Below are positions 13,201 through 25,168 of a DNA stretch of 64,000 bases, one piece after another. The notes beneath the pieces are model-generated. The model saw only the letters and a list, made by a program, of their open reading frames with translations, did not search any database and had not been told where the DNA came from. Every line of letters begins with the position of its first letter. The stretch's first letter is position 1. The DNA is from Saxidomus purpurata (taxonomy: Eukaryota; Mollusca; Bivalvia; Venerida; Veneridae), in contig JAFMSR010000010.1 in the NCBI GenBank assembly GCA_022818135.1, forward strand, positions 33,263,153-33,327,152. Direction: 5' to 3'. Position numbers and translations under genes: made by a program.

Positions 13201-16200
13201 CGAATTGTCAGTTGGCAAAAGGAGAATTCCCTTATAATAAATCTACGTGAAATAAATCTTAAATGAGATTTTTAAATCAATGAAGTTGCAAACTTGAGAA
13301 AATTTAATTGTTGCGATTATGTATGTAATTCAGTCATCGCGTGGCAAAACTTCTTTTTTTTTTAACTAAAGTGCTGAAATTTACTATGGGAAATACTGAG
13401 TGAAAACAGATTTTCATTCAAGATTTTGATATCATATAGTACAAGAATGCTCTTCCTACATTGTAATACTTGTAACCAGTGTAAGGAATAAAGAAAAACT
13501 TTTAAGTGTCACAGAATATTGGAAACTAACTATAGAACACTTGCTTCAGGTATTCCAAACAGATAATATACACAGTAGTACAGTATTCCAAGGCTGTATC
13601 TGAGCAAGATGGCAAGGGGTTGATAATAGATCTGGAAGCAAAGTGTAGACAGGTAGGTACCATATCACTAACAAGTTTTGCGGAGAATGGACACGATGGG
13701 CCACAGTAAGGAAATTGTATTGAGTTAAATGGGGAGACATTTTAATTTTGGCGTGGTTCTCTTGTCGCTGACTGTGTCAGCTTCACATATTTTGGACTGC
13801 GGGAAGGATTTCAAAATAAGTTGGCACAAAATTTAATGTTCATCATATTAAGACTGTGTGCAGTGACCGTGAGCACATTTTATGTTGTTAAGTTCAAAGT
13901 CAAGGTCACACGTTTCAAAGTTCATTCAGTGATATCTTGTGTCCTCTCTGTAAATGTTGAATGCAATGAGTGAAATGAAAATAGCTTTGTACAGATAGAA
14001 CCATATTGAGGGTTGACCGCAAAACTGTCGTAACTTACATGAAATAAAAAAGGACTTACACTTGTTTTGTGGTCAACCCTCAAATCAGGATAATGATTGC
14101 AGAGGGAATTATATTCTTTAATTTGTTCAGTTGAAAGTCAAGTTCATATGTAGAGGTCATCAGTAATTATATGTAGACATATGTAACTATCTAAAAAATA
14201 GGTTGTCTAGTTAGGCATCTTGATATGTCTATGCTTGACCACCACATTTCAGTTCATCATATGCAATATCAAACTTCATCAGTGCTCTTAACTTTTTAAT
14301 TTTAGCTAAATTGATGTTTTAAAAAATATAAGATAGATTTGTAAAAACATATCTGTTATCGTTAACATTCTTAGTGTTATCATATGTAATTTTATTTTGT
14401 CATTACTTTATGTCGTCTGTCTGCAGGAAATGTCATCAGCATTACAGATGACTCCAGAAGATCTAAAATTACTGCACACATCTCTCTGGGAAAAGGTTTG
14501 TAATCGTGTTTCCCGAGTTTTCTAGGAATTTTTTTTTTTTGTTCACTAGATTTGTCACAATAAACCATACTTAAGGTATTTTTTTTCAGTTAAATAGAGG
14601 ATAATTGTTGGTTTCGGTGTAAGATCACGTTATAATTTCACCGAGTGGGCACCAAAAGTGATATTTTCACGGTGGGGCAGCCTCAGGTGAAAATAACTAC
14701 TTTTTGTTCAGGAAAGTGAAATTCACGTGAAGGTCATTACACCATACCAACAATTTTTCTGTTTATTTATGGTTAAAACTCTATTTTTATTGAGCTTTGT
14801 TTCTATAAAACATCGAAAAGCGCGGAAACGTCATCAGAAAACATAGTTAACAAATGAGGTCGCATTTAAAACGCGTCATCGTATTATGGTCTCCAGCATT
14901 AATAACGCGTATACTTTTTGGCGTTGATCCGAGGCTAAAATGATCGCAAAACAGTGACCCAAAATAAAAATGGTAATCCACTGTTTCAAAACGTGGATTA
15001 TCACTTTTATTTCACTGAGAAAACTCTATAATTCACAGGAAAACATAAAATAATAAGGTGTAATATACAAGTTGCTTGTTCTTTTAGTCAGGTAAAAATG
15101 GAATATACTTAGTGGTACTTGATCTTTGGGTTTATATCCTTTGAGTTGGTTGTGTAGTGCTCAATCACATGAGAGGCGGAGCAACACGGCCAACAAGAAA
15201 AATACTACATTGATCGGAGCTTTAATCTGAGCTAAATTTAATGCACTCTAATAAAGAATACTCCTTCATGTAAAGTGAAAAAATGAAAAATGGTGATAGC
15301 GTTGATCTTCTTTTACCTTCAGTTATGGTTAAGTGGATTCAGTATCAGTTATTCAAGAGCGGCTAAAAGCTTAAACGGTGACAAGATCAACAGCACGATA
15401 TACTACGTGCTCAGTAACGTTCCTGCACCGTTACACGATCCTCGTACTGTGAAGGAAGTGGAGTTAGAACTGCGTAAAACATTACACTATCCTGATAAAT
15501 GTTACAGTGGGCACACTACATTGTAAGTGGCTTGTAATTGATCAGTTAAAATTTCTACATCGTCTTGTGTTTTATTTTGAAAATTTGGAAATACATGTAT
15601 GATCTGTGGAAATATTGTTTTATGATCTGACATAGTGTCCTAGGAATGCAAATAATACTGAGCCTGCTTAATTTTTAAAGTTTCAAAGTTAGTTCAATTT
15701 TAAGTAGCAGATATTTTATGCTTATAAAGCATGATTTACTTTCCTCAGACAATCTAACACATTGTGGGTTGACCCAGTGGATGAAGATAGCATAGCTAGG
15801 ATTGTTACCACTTGGATAATCACTTTAGAGAAACAGGGGTGTCAGCGTATGATTGCTGCTGGTAAGGCTGTTTCATTTGACATTTTGATTCATGTTTTGA
15901 TACCAGGTACATTAATAATAACATTAATTTAGTCAAGGTGGTTCATGAGTACGAAAGTTTGCTAGTCAAGCGATCCATGATGATTGATCAAGATTGAAGC
16001 ATGGGGTTCTGAGCCAATATAGGCATGCAGTAGAGCTGCAGTGGCACAGTGGTAGTGCATTTGCTTCAGGATCAGAGGGTCCTGGGTTTGATTCCACCAG
16101 TGCCAACGAGATTGTGTCCTTAGACAAGACCCAGATATCTTCATATTGCCTCTTTCTCTTTGAGGTTGATTGGATCATTCCATCTGGAATGATTCTCGTG

Positions 16201-17920
16201 AGTGATAAATCTAAATTGTACAAACTTGTTGGGCAATCGAGAATAAATAAATTAGATAAATTTAGCATGCAATGATGTTTAAGCCAAAAACAGTCAAAGT
16301 CAAACTGAATAGAGTCAAAATGAAAAAGGAATTAACTTCATTGAAAATGATGTATACAGTACTGTACTATTGTTATGTTTCCTTAAATGAGTGACAGACT
16401 GTATGACTTCATCCTTATTTCAGGTGTCGAGGGTGTGTTACAAGCTATGTTACTCAGTATTGGTTCCCTGCGTTTCGGCGATGAACACTTGGAGATGGGG
16501 CTACATCCGAAGGACACGCACAGAGATTTCAACTTCCATCGAATAAATTACGGAAATAATACTCATCTAAATATATCTGTTCTAGTCGGCGATGATAATA
16601 AAGCCAATATATTTGTTTCATTAGATAGAAATGATAAACCTTACTATGCGTGTGACGCCGGGTGTTTAGACCCGCCTACACAATTGAGGTAAGTGAAGTA
16701 AAATTGAACTTAAGCAAGAGGTAACCTTGACCTGGCCTGCCATCATATTTACAGTCCAGGTTGAAAGTAATTAACTTGTTTTGAATGGCAAATTATTATT
16801 ATTGTTTTGCTGACTGTGAAACAAAAGTTTGATTGCAGATATTTTATATTTTTATCCTGAAGTTATGAAATTAGGTTTTTTAGACTGTACTTAATTTTGC
16901 TTTCAAAATAGTGTGTTTAATTTTGTTCTACAATGGCTGATAATTGAATATCATATAAAGTTTTCTTCAGAAAATATAAACATTGCTTTATATGATACCT
17001 TTGATTACCTTTTTATACACCAGAAGGGACGTATTATGTTATGGCGCTGGCTGTCTATCCATCCGTACATCCATTAGCAAGTCTGTTTAAGCATACCTAT
17101 TTTAGATTGAGTAAAGGCTCTAGTTCCTGCATCCTACATGAGCTATTCTTGCTCACTGCTTCCTGGTGTCTTGACCAGTACCTGAGCAGAAATAAGGGAT
17201 TGTGGAGGTTCTGATAAAACTTTCTGATGAGATTTGAACCTGTGACATCTGCATTAGGAGTTTGATGTTCTACCCCAACAATATGCTGGCTCACTTGCAA
17301 ATAATGCTTTGACTGTGTTTATAATGATGGTAATTGAATACATTGTGCTATCCAGTGAGACTTACTTTATTGTTTTATAGAACGCATTTTATTTTATCAC
17401 TATTTCAGTAAAGAGCGGTCGAAGTTTCCTGTAAAGTTAACAGAACCATTGACAGCTATATTATATATCACTGCTGATAAAGCACACATGGAGGAATATA
17501 AACATGCTATACATGTTAAAGAAATTGTCGAAGGTAATGTCTTCTGCTATGTTATCGCAAACCTCAAACCTTTTTTCTGAGAAAATGATAAAAACAGACC
17601 AATTTTCAAGTGTTTTTCAGGCAGAAGAGGCAAACTAATTTTTTTTATTAAAATAGCAGGGTACTGGAAATTTAGATTTGAATGTATTTGTTTTCTTCCA
17701 CGTTGATCATATTTCATCATTCTATATTCCAGCTCCAGCCCACGAGCATCATGTGATAGCATTACATAAACACGGACATCATTTCGGTGGATTGCCCACC
17801 ATATTCTGGGTTTCCATAGCATTCCTTGTGATAGTGTTCCATCTGTTCTTGTTTAAACTTATATACAACGAATACTGCCAAGCATCGGAACGATTTACAA
17901 AAAGCCGCTACAATTTGTAG
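7256..17920 (+). CDS. KIAA2013: KIAA2013 homologue (DUF2152), 13 exons, 5' end missing
   Basis: Exons: 7256-7356, 8070-8189, 8763-8891, 9418-9476, 10513-10679, 12644-12787, 13550-13652, 14427-14495, 15323-15522, 15749-15861, 16424-16688, 17409-17533 and 17733-17920. All have GT/AG borders and every phase joins without a stop, giving about 594 residues, close to the vertebrate length. The N-terminus has a signal-anchor helix ([16 protein letters not shown]). A lumenal domain follows with [44 protein letters not shown] and [12 protein letters not shown]. Near the C-terminus is a second membrane helix ending [14 protein letters not shown]. The ending, the CYSGHTT region and the [10 protein letters not shown] region match KIAA2013, a conserved animal membrane glycoprotein without known function. 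The first exon keeps two bases of an incoming codon, so a short upstream coding exon with the start codon was not identified. NGT/NHT-type glycosylation sites occur (for example NNTHLN). Confidence 0.93.
7720..7975 (-). mobile_element. tRNA-derived SINE (minus strand) in KIAA2013 intron
   Basis: On the minus strand the head reads as a tRNA-like box B, GGGGTTCGATCCCTACC, near 7930-7950. A body follows, ending with AATTAATATAAGTTG near 7795-7815. That tail is nearly the same as in the minus-strand SINE at 32638-32830. It sits in the first visible intron of the KIAA2013 homologue. Confidence 0.6.
8236..8415. repeat. 29-bp minisatellite, 6 copies
   Basis: The unit ACAAGTACAGTTAAATTGTC, with a further nine bases, repeats six times with few changes (TATTAATGG, TATTCCTGG or TATTCATGG at the unit end). 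It lies in the intron after the 8070-8189 exon of the KIAA2013 homologue. Confidence 0.9.
9993..10190. mobile_element. CAGTCAAACCT-family short element (incomplete)
   Basis: Begins CAGTCAAACCTGTCTTAAGTG and contains GGTGGTATTTTTACC and AACTCAGGTGGTC. The same start and the internal GGTGGTCTTTA phrase occur in the elements at 22298 and 24589, which end with the inverse, AGGTTTGACTGTA. The right end is not clear here. It is non-coding and probably a miniature inverted-repeat element. Confidence 0.5.
10932..12149. mobile_element. 1.2-kb non-autonomous element, TA-flanked, inverted ends
   Basis: The left end CAGTAGTCGGAACGTAACAG and right end CTGTTACATTCCGACTACTG are near-perfect inverses of about 24 bp, and both sides are flanked by TA. 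Just inside both ends are clusters of ACGATA, CGCACGAT and ACACG words (10960-11110 and 11950-12115). No ORF over 100 codons lies inside. TA duplication and short inverted ends fit a Tc1/mariner-type non-autonomous element. It interrupts the KIAA2013 intron between exons 10513-10679 and 12644-12787. Confidence 0.75.
12283..12535 (+). mobile_element. tRNA-derived SINE in KIAA2013 intron
   Basis: Box A-like TAGCCTAGTGGTAGAGTGCC and box B-like GGTCGTGGGTTCGCTCGC are spaced as in a tRNA-type polymerase III promoter. The body ends with GATTGATATAAGTTGTATAA and CTAAAATAAATTAGTATAAA. The cloverleaf cannot close, so this is a SINE and not a tRNA gene. Confidence 0.75.
14005..14084. mobile_element. 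80-bp hairpin element with GGGTTGACCGC ends
   Basis: Left arm TTGAGGGTTGACCGCAAAAC and right arm GTTTTGTGGTCAACCCTCAA are near-perfect inverses around a loop of about 40 bases. The same arm appears at 26914, 28848 and 30796. It is a very short miniature element in an intron of the KIAA2013 homologue. Confidence 0.65.
16028..16265 (+). mobile_element. tRNA-derived SINE in KIAA2013 intron
   Basis: Box A-like GTGGCACAGTGGTAGTGCAT and box B-like GGTTTGATTCCACC are followed by a body ending GAATAAATAAATTAGATAAA. It lies just upstream of the 16424-16688 exon. ORFs on both strands over it are by-products. Confidence 0.75.
17105..17297 (-). mobile_element. tRNA-derived SINE (minus strand) in KIAA2013 intron
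   Basis: Read on the minus strand, the head has GTTGGGGTAGAACATCAAAC and box B-like AGGTTCAAATCTCATC (about 17220-17290). A tRNA-like head followed by a non-coding body indicates a SINE inserted in antisense orientation before the 17409-17533 exon. Confidence 0.6.
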
Positions 17921-17940
17921 CGCTAGCTGAGGAAGGATGG

Positions 17941-18180
17941 AATAAAAGCTACTTAAGTTGGACCTGTTGAAATCTAATGTAGTAGGTCTTAATAAAAGTT
18001 ACTCAAATAGGTCCTACTGAAATCACATTGAGTAGTACTTCATACAAATTACTCTATAAGACCTATTGAAATCTAATTGAGTAGGACTTATTTCAAATTA
18101 CTCGAGTAAGACCTATTGAAATCTAATAGAGTAGAGAAGAGTAATGACAGTTACTCGAGTAGGGCCTACTGGAACTTACT
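17941..18180 (+). repeat. diverged 55-60 bp tandem repeat in the KIAA2013 3' UTR, with AATAAA signals
   Basis: Four to five copies share CCTATTGAAATCTAATTGAG- and TTACTCGAGTA-type phrases. The inverse-related halves (TACTCAAGT-like and ACTTGAGTA-like) could fold in RNA. AATAAA hexamers occur at 17941 and 17991, with more downstream at 18413 and 18721, so the transcript end is not fixed by sequence alone. Confidence 0.65.
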
Positions 18181-21100
18181 TAAAAATTATCCATTGAAAA
18201 GAAAAATTAAGTGAAAAAGAGTACAAAAGACAAAGCAGTCCCTACGATGCAGACGTAAAAGCGGGATGGTTCATGGATATTGTGGAGTCATATATTAACA
18301 GGAGTTAGGTGGGACATGGTTTATCATATACAGACAGCATTCACAGCTTTTTCAAAGGTGTTAGAAAAATGCTGTTATATAAACTGTTGGGAAAATCTTG
18401 GGAATAAACGGCATAAAAATCCTTTGTTTTTATGCTGTTGTCATATCATATTATTACACCAAGGATATTTTAAGATGATGTTAGCTATAGGGCTATGCAA
18501 TTTAATGATCGTACTATAGTTTTATATAGTATCTTGAGATAAATCCATCATTTTGAAAGCGTGAGATTTAATATATGTATGTTTCTGGAAACATGTACCC
18601 AGAATCAATTCCTAGAACTCATCTATTCAAAGTGAAAGCATGGCTCCAATTTTTATGGGAGTCGCTAACGTACATATGTCCCAGTAACCAGGTACAGGAT
18701 TTGTGTGAAACTTCGAGAAAAATAAAGTTTTGCATGTGCCACGGTCCTAAATGTTCATGTCTCAGTACAACTCAAGACACTGAAAGGGTATTATGAAATA
18801 TGTAAGATAACTCATGGTTGAGTTTATTGCAAATTGTAGCCCTTGTTGGATTTTAAAAATAAATTGATTAAAGGTCTGTGTACATGGTAATATCTTCCAA
18901 GATATCTCAGTAAGCACTCAAAGGGGTAAATTGAACCTTTACATAAGCATTAAAAGTATCAAGCAGAAAAGAAAGGTTACAGATTTATGGGAAATGACTT
19001 TTGAACAAAATTAAGAGCTTTTAACAGAATTGCTAATTGTTCACAAACAAAAATGTGATGTCAGTTAACAGTTCATGTTGTTTTAAGAAAAGGTATGGAA
19101 AAACAAAATTTAAAGCACACTATTATGATGAGAAAAAAATGGGTAAAATTTGATCAGAGGTTGGAACCTTTTTTTGTTGATTTGGTAGTACTTGGCTGTA
19201 TTCTTACAGCAGATCGTACATGCATTAAATCTCATGCATTCGGATATTTCATTTTGATCTTCAGAAAGGATTCCATAGATAGAAATCTGTGTAGTTATTT
19301 ATTGCTGTGATAAATTGAATGAGTGATTACTGGTTTTTGTGTGTGTGTATTTGTGTACATAAAAATATGTTATACCAGTAGCTGCCATTTTGTTGTAAAT
19401 AGTGTTTTACTTTCATGGTCATGATTAAACTTAGATTCTAACATGGCTCAATCTGTGTCACACCTGCTTAAATGGTCAGTCAGTTTTGATTTATGAAACG
19501 GCTCCTTTTCTGAGCAAATTTACCTCTCGAATCCTATCCTTTAGTACCAGTCATTTAGGCATACAGTAACCATTATTTAACCAACTGGCAGCTCACCAAC
19601 CCACCATAACAAAACATCCCCCTATTGGGTATCAAACCTTAAACATCCTGTTCTCAAGGCGGATGCGTAAACTATTAAACCAAGGAAGACAGTGCTGTGT
19701 CTTAAGTATATTAAGCATTTTAATTTTTCTACAATGCTCCTGATGCTTGGACAGATAATAAAACATACTGAGGTTAAAATTATGTCATAGTGTGGAGGGA
19801 CGTAAATGTCCGGGTTTGAAGTAACCTATTGCGTTTATTTATCTTTCGTAAAATTTGGTCATGATAGAATCAAAGTAAAATCCTTTTGAGCACTGTTTAA
19901 GGTCTAATAAACAACTGCTTGTAGATCTGATGACCACAGACTTCATGGTATATAAATGTGCATTAGAACTCTAAAGCGGTGTTTATTAGACTAAGATCAA
20001 CGTTTGAATAAATGCAATGTCTTAATTGGATGAGAATAATCATTTACTGCTGAATGGATTTCTGAGATTTTGTGTTTTATATCAGTTCATGACGTGCACT
20101 TTCAAAACAGATTCTTTTCACTTGAAACAGTATGATGCTGATTTAAGGAGGACAAAAAAAGGACTAAGATTTATATCACCCTTTTCCAAGACAAAACCTA
20201 TCATTATGTCTGGTTTTTTTTTTCATTTTTCAATAGATATTTTATATTATATCTTGTGGCTGTTTTTAGGTTGTAAAATGAACTTAGTAATACTTTAAGT
20301 GTGTAGCAGCTGCTATTGCTATCTATTAAAGAAAAAAACTGTTTGATTTGAATAGTTCTGTTACAACCACACAAAACTTTCACACCTGACAACCATTAAT
20401 AACTGTTGTATGTTACTTGCCAAGGAATACAGAAAATTGTGAAAGAGTGTTGTTATAGATAAAGTTTTGTCAGTTGCAAGTTTATACTGGAAATGCATCC
20501 ACACAAAAGGGTTTGTACCTGTTGTGCCACAACTAAGATTTTATCTCAGCCAACTCATATTTATGTACAGAGAAGTTTTGAGCAATTCTTTTCTAGTACA
20601 TTGTATCTGTTATTATATACATGTATATTTGTCGAAACAGCAAAGCAGACAACAAATACAGCATCGTCTGATCAGGATGCAGGTTGTTAGCCTTTTGGAT
20701 GATAATTCTGCAAAATACCCCTATTAAAAGAAATAGACTTGCAATTTTTGAAGTTGGAAAATCCTATTGTAAAAATATAGGCATAAATTTGTAAAGTTCT
20801 TATAAGCTATTGAAATGCCGAAACACGACACAAAACTTGAAATTTATTTTTAAACTTATAGTTAATTGAGATGTTTTTATAATTTACAGTTTTGGATGGA
20901 CAAGTGTTTTTGTTGCTGTTGTTTTTGTTTAAGGCAATTTTAAAATGGGCAGTGTTTTAATATGTAATGTAACTATGTATGTTTTTTTTCTTTTTCATAT
21001 TTGCTCACGACTTTGAGCTTGTAGCTTCACATTGCTAAGTTGGTATATAAGCTGTGTTTTAAGTTCAAATCCTGGAGAAAACAGTGTGCAGGCAGTTTAA

Positions 21101-22297
21101 GGGTAGCTTGAAAGTGTGCCTTTAAACACTTACCATGCAGGAGGCAAGTGATTTTGTCTTTTTGATCAGTGCCTGTACATCCATGCAGTCTGATCATGAT
21201 CTGCACTTTTCACAGTTCATTCAATAGATTTTCAGTGAATACCCCCTATTAACAGTGAATGGTACTGCCCAAATAGAAGAAGGAACAAGTCCATTATAAA
21301 ATTTGAATGGGTTGAGAGATGTTGTGACCACTGTACACCCATCTATGCATCAGTGCCATTGTTATGTGGTTTCTATGTTTGGTTATCTGTTGATGTACAA
21401 ATGTGAGGTGAAAAATTTCACCCTTACCCTGCTATATTTCTGAAATAGACTAGTCCATCTATAGATCTGGGCAATACCATTTGTTGTTCAAAGGGGTGAG
21501 CACTGAGAATTACCTGACTGAATAACAGACACACTGCAAGGATGTGAAAGTTGATCATGATCTGCACTGGTTTCAAGGGCAGAAGTATTTGCCCCTTGCC
21601 ACTTGTTTGTTCTCAACTGAGTTTCATGCTCGGACTTTAGATCAAAAGAATATTTCTAAGAACATTTTTAAATTATACTTTATAGAATATGTCAAACAAA
21701 TTTTCCGTGTATTTATGAATGGTATTGTACACCTATGTTTCAAGCTAGGACAATTTAACCAAATCAGTGCTTTAATGCTGCCATGGTTTACTTATTTTTG
21801 TTAGACTGTACTAAGATAAAACTGTTTTGAAATTTGTTCATTAACTGGCTTTACCTGTAGCCTGCTTAATTTCTAAAATTAAAATGTTCATCTTTCAGTT
21901 TTTATTGTGTTCAGTGAAACTTCAACAGTTTTACAGTGAACAGTGTAGACCATGATAAAACATAAATAGGTCACTGTTTGCAAGGGCAGGGATACATATA
22001 GAACTATTTACCTCCAGCAGGGTAGCCATTACACTGTATCTCACGTTTTGTATATTGCAGAAATGTCAATTAATTGTATTGCAATGTCATAGTCACATTC
22101 CATGTACTCATGTTTTGTTTATGAATCTACAAAGGAACTTTGCCTGTTGTTTTTCATCTCAGCGTGCATTCATACAAATAATGTGTACGCTACTGATTTT
22201 TTTAAGTTTCCATGAAAAAAGTGCCATTTGTAATTCTTGAAATGTTTGTAGGTGGGATGGTGCAAGAGGCATTTTAGTTTGTAAGTACTAATCTATA
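18181..22297. other. gene-poor stretch downstream of KIAA2013
   Basis: Possible distal 3' UTR followed by intergenic DNA. Short ORFs (for example 19095-19310, 20026-20298, 21544-21804) have no recognisable family and lack splice context. A weak SINE-like head is visible near 21050 (AAGTTCAAATCCTGG). No gene is supported. Confidence 0.6.
19560..19690 (-). mobile_element. SINE fragment (minus strand)
   Basis: On the minus strand, TTCCTTGGTTTAATAGTTTA and AGGTTTGATACCCAAT are spaced as box A and box B of a tRNA-derived promoter. The body cannot be followed for long. Confidence 0.45.
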
Positions 22298-22482
22298 TAT
22301 AGTCAAACCTTTGAACAAAGGCCACTCTCACTAAGAACCTGAAGCAGATTTTGTTCACAGGTGGTCTAAATTCACAGGTGTCTGTCCAATATTTGAATAA
22401 GGCAAGGTTTTTTCCCAGTTTGTCTTTATTCACAGGGTGGTATTTATACGGAGGTGGTCTTTACTCCAGGTTTGACTGTATC
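22298..22482. mobile_element. miniature inverted-repeat element (ATAGTCAAACCT family)
   Basis: Starts ATAGTCAAACCTTTGAAC and ends with the inverse, GGTTTGACTGTA. Inside are several GGTGGTCT and TTCACAGGTG phrases. It is about 185 bp and non-coding. Confidence 0.65.
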
Positions 22483-24588
22483 TCTTTGTGGATATGATCT
22501 ACAGCAGAATTTTTTGTATGTTTTTTAAGGTCAAAGGTAACTTCTGACTCGTCCACTTTACAGCTGATTTTTGTTCTTGGTGCATAGATAGTAGGAAACG
22601 CTCTTGTGTGGAGTTTTTCAAATTTTAAATGATTTCACTTTCAGTTTTTAACTCCTATGTACATGTAGATGATTAGAATCTCTGTGTTCACTAGACTAAC
22701 ACTTAATGACTAACACTTCATGACTATGCAGTGATGGAAGTTATTTTTGTTTCAATTTGACTTTTTGAATGTACGATATATCAGACAATGCTGTCATTTA
22801 AAGATGTAACGTAAGGTCAAAGGTCAAGGTCAGAGTGGCTTTATAACTGAAAACAGCATCCTAGCAACAGCAGGTGCATATAGTGTTAAAGGATAGTGTA
22901 TCATATTACACTGCTACACCTATTTAAGCTATTTGAATTCGAGCACAAATATATCAAACCTGTTGACAGCATACTACAATTTGAATCATATCATCTTGCC
23001 AACAGATAGCGTGGAACATTAGGTATCCATAGAAACTGCTGAAAGTTGCTAGGCAGGCATCTGTCAGATAATGATTAGAAAAATATTATATTTTCATTAC
23101 TTTCATCAAGCTCATGCGATTATAAAACTGTTTTCATCTTACACCACTAGGCAGATTTCAACCAAATTTCACATGAGTGATCAGTCCCAAGCCTAGTTGT
23201 GCATATTGTCAGCATTTTCCGATGCAGTTATTTCAGGCAGAGTTATTGCCCTTGATTTATCAAGTTTTGTGATGTTTTCGCTATTTCTCCTGATACGACT
23301 TAATGATTTTCATTCAGACTGCATAATGAGTGATTGATATGAGATCTAGTTCTGCACATTGACATCTGTCCCAGTTTGGTGAGTTTTAGCAAAGTTGTTG
23401 CCCTTCATTTCTGAATATATCTCCAGATGATATTGTGAAATTCCATAGTTATCGTGGAAAAAACAACTGTTAGTTCTTAATTAAAGCATCGATAATGTTT
23501 AAATGAATTTCAAAATTGCTTCTCTTTTGTTTTTCATATGATAGGGGAAAATGAGTTTAGCATGAAAACAGTGTTATTATCACATGTATTGGGTTTTTCT
23601 GTTGAGAAATTCAAAACTGACTTTGTAGTTGGGTAGAAATGTTGTTTATTTCCATTACTGTTTTTTTTTTTATCTGTTTAGAGCCTAATTGAATAATGTA
23701 TATTATTTGTTATCTGTTTTTTTTTTCCTTGTACATTTGGGTCTGTACCCTGTTGCACTGTACATTGCTGTAGCCTCAAGGCATACACATTACTAAACAT
23801 AGATTTGATATAATACCACAACTTAAATTTTGTTCAAATGTGTTATTACAATTTCCCCCTGTGGAGTACCTCAGTACTTCTAGGGGAAGTAACTGCTGCA
23901 CAGTTGGAGAGATTTTTATATGTGCCGACTGTTTCATGAGTTTTTTATGTATGTGCTATTTACTTTCTGTCACCGTTTGGCATAATTCAAAATGTATTTG
24001 CTATTTTGATAACCACTGATTTTGATTTAATACTAATGAGTCAGTGTTTTGAAAATATGTGGTAGTGTGAAAAAATAATACAAATGAGCTAAAAACGAAT
24101 TGCTATTTTATGTATAAAATTTAAGAATTAAACTTCAAATATGAAACTTATCCAGAAACAAAAATCAAGCAGCTCAATTCAACAGCAGCTTTTAAAAAAA
24201 AAACATCATAAATTTACATGATATGTACATCCTTCTTATAAAGTACATCTTACAATATTAGAAACTCTGTGACATCATGCATACCATAATCTGAAAGATT
24301 CTTTTGCACTGTAAAAATCAGTCACACTTTTTCAGTATTATCAGCTTGTCTTGTAGTATTTTAGTTATAAGTCTTGGGGCAAATATATATTGGTGCAGTT
24401 CTTCACTGGGGGAAAATGTTCTAGTATCTAGTGTAGCGGTTACTGTTGAAATGGGCTTGATCACATTATTTACAGTTACATTTACTTATTTCTATTTACT
24501 TATTGCACTGTAAAAAAATGTAAAATGTTAAATTAGAATTTAAAAAGTCCTGTACCACACAATAACCATAAACTTAGAAGATACAATG

Positions 24589-24757
24589 TACAGTCAAACT
24601 TGTGAGTAAAGACCAATGTCTGGAAGCTACAAGTATGGTCTTCATTGGCAAGTGTTCTTTTAAAGTTCACAGGTGTTTCTTCTATAGTTGAATAGTGCAC
24701 TGTTATTTCCCTGCCGGTCATTATACAGAGGTGGTCTTTAACACAGGTTTGATTGTA
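24589..24757. mobile_element. miniature inverted-repeat element (ACAGTCAAACT family)
   Basis: Starts TACAGTCAAACTTGTGAGTA and ends with the inverse, CAGGTTTGATTGTA. Inside are TTCACAGGTGTTT and GAGGTGGTCTTTA, shared with the element at 22298. It is about 169 bp and non-coding. Confidence 0.65.
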
Positions 24758-25131
24758 ATCACACAAATTTACACTTGTGATATTAACTTGTAAAACAGTA
24801 TTGGGAGGTGTTTAATGCACATGTAAATGTAAAATATTCATGAATGCATAGAACACATCTGTTGGTTGCAATATGTATTAGTTTCTATGTAGTTATAATG
24901 TTTATCTAATACTGTTAAGGGTTTATTTTCACTATGTTCTTATAAGGTCCCTTCCAAAAGTACTTTGACACTGTTAAAAATATCCATTAGATCCAATGAT
25001 TACAGTGCTAAAATGATGTTAACTGGTTTTGCATTTTGCAGAATGTAGTATACACATTATAGCACATAGTCTAGACATTTCATTCATATACTTTCCATTG
25101 AGGTTCATTCTGTTTTTCTTGCATATGGAAA

Positions 25132-25133
<2 letters not shown>

Positions 25134-25163
<30 letters not shown>
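25134..25163. repeat. (TC)n microsatellite
   Basis: Fourteen to fifteen uninterrupted TC dinucleotides after GGAAAGTCTG. Confidence 0.95.
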
Positions 25164-25168
<5 letters not shown>

